From Candidatus Saccharimonadota bacterium (GTDB lineage: Bacteria > Patescibacteriota > Saccharimonadia > Saccharimonadales > JACDBH01), in NCBI GenBank assembly GCA_020428565.1, contig JAGQMT010000035.1, positions 1 to 5,847 of the forward strand: a stretch of 5,847 nucleotides of DNA, read 5' to 3'. Below the pieces are notes generated by a model that worked only from the letters and a program-made list of their open reading frames with translations, ran no database searches and had not been told where the DNA came from. A program made the translations under genes and the position numbers. This document shows positions 5,768 through 5,847 of the stretch, one piece after another. Numbering within the stretch: the stretch's first letter is position 1; each line of letters starts with the position of its first letter.

Positions 5768-5847
5768 AAGCATATACCATATTACCATACTGGCTACCGG
5801 CATAACTTTTTTATAGTTTCACTAAAAACCCCCGCGTGTTGACAGGG

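Noticed and set aside
5839..5844. Plus-strand TTGACA at the window edge
   Set aside because: A perfect -35 hexamer, possibly a promoter for a gene beyond the window, but the -10 box would fall outside, so it cannot be confirmed.
5768..5847. Promoter for the tRNA-Ala gene
   Set aside because: TATGGT and TATATG are present close to the tRNA, but no matching -35 hexamer at a usual distance was found.

Overview
The window looks like a piece of a Candidate Phyla Radiation (Patescibacteria) genome, most probably Saccharibacteria (TM7) or a close relative. The grounds are indirect: moderate to low GC, very tight gene packing, a cell-surface protein with a Gram-positive-type LANTG sorting tail, and TGA used as a stop (which argues against the Gracilibacteria/Absconditabacteria code). 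This assignment is inference; no rRNA or other phylogenetic marker beyond the tail of ligA is present.

Layout. Positions 2-400 (+) are the 3' end of ligA, the NAD-dependent DNA ligase, with the last helix-hairpin-helix segment and the BRCT domain. Positions 466-1044 (+) encode a 192-residue protein of unknown function. It converges on a minus-strand gene cluster that runs from a strong-looking promoter near 5592 down to 1111. In transcription order the cluster holds: a secreted right-handed beta-helix protein with a CSLREAI-like N-terminus, a choice-of-anchor Q-like segment, an Ig-like domain and a LANTG cell-wall sorting signal (5373-3476, split into two reading frames); a fusion of a GT-A glycosyltransferase with a LicD/fukutin-type phosphotransferase (3467-2028); and a winged-helix plus LicC-type cytidylyltransferase (2031-1111). 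Upstream of the cluster, on the same strand, is a tRNA-Ala(GGC) gene (5767-5691).

How the genes fit together. LicC enzymes make CDP-choline (or a related CDP-activated alcohol), and LicD enzymes transfer the phospho-alcohol to a sugar. With a glycosyltransferase fused to LicD and a surface-anchored beta-helix protein immediately upstream, the cluster reads as a compact system that builds a phospho-alcohol-decorated glycan and may put it on the co-expressed surface protein or on another envelope glycan. No LicA choline kinase or LicB permease is visible, so the phospho-alcohol must come from elsewhere. The link between decoration and the beta-helix protein is inference from gene order (8 bp between genes 1 and 2, a 4-bp overlap between 2 and 3).

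The most notable local feature is a single frameshift in the beta-helix gene exactly at a run of five G (coding strand; 5043-5047). One added G restores a 632-residue reading frame with intact homology on both sides. It may be a phase-variation switch, a decayed allele, a recoding site or a homopolymer sequencing error.
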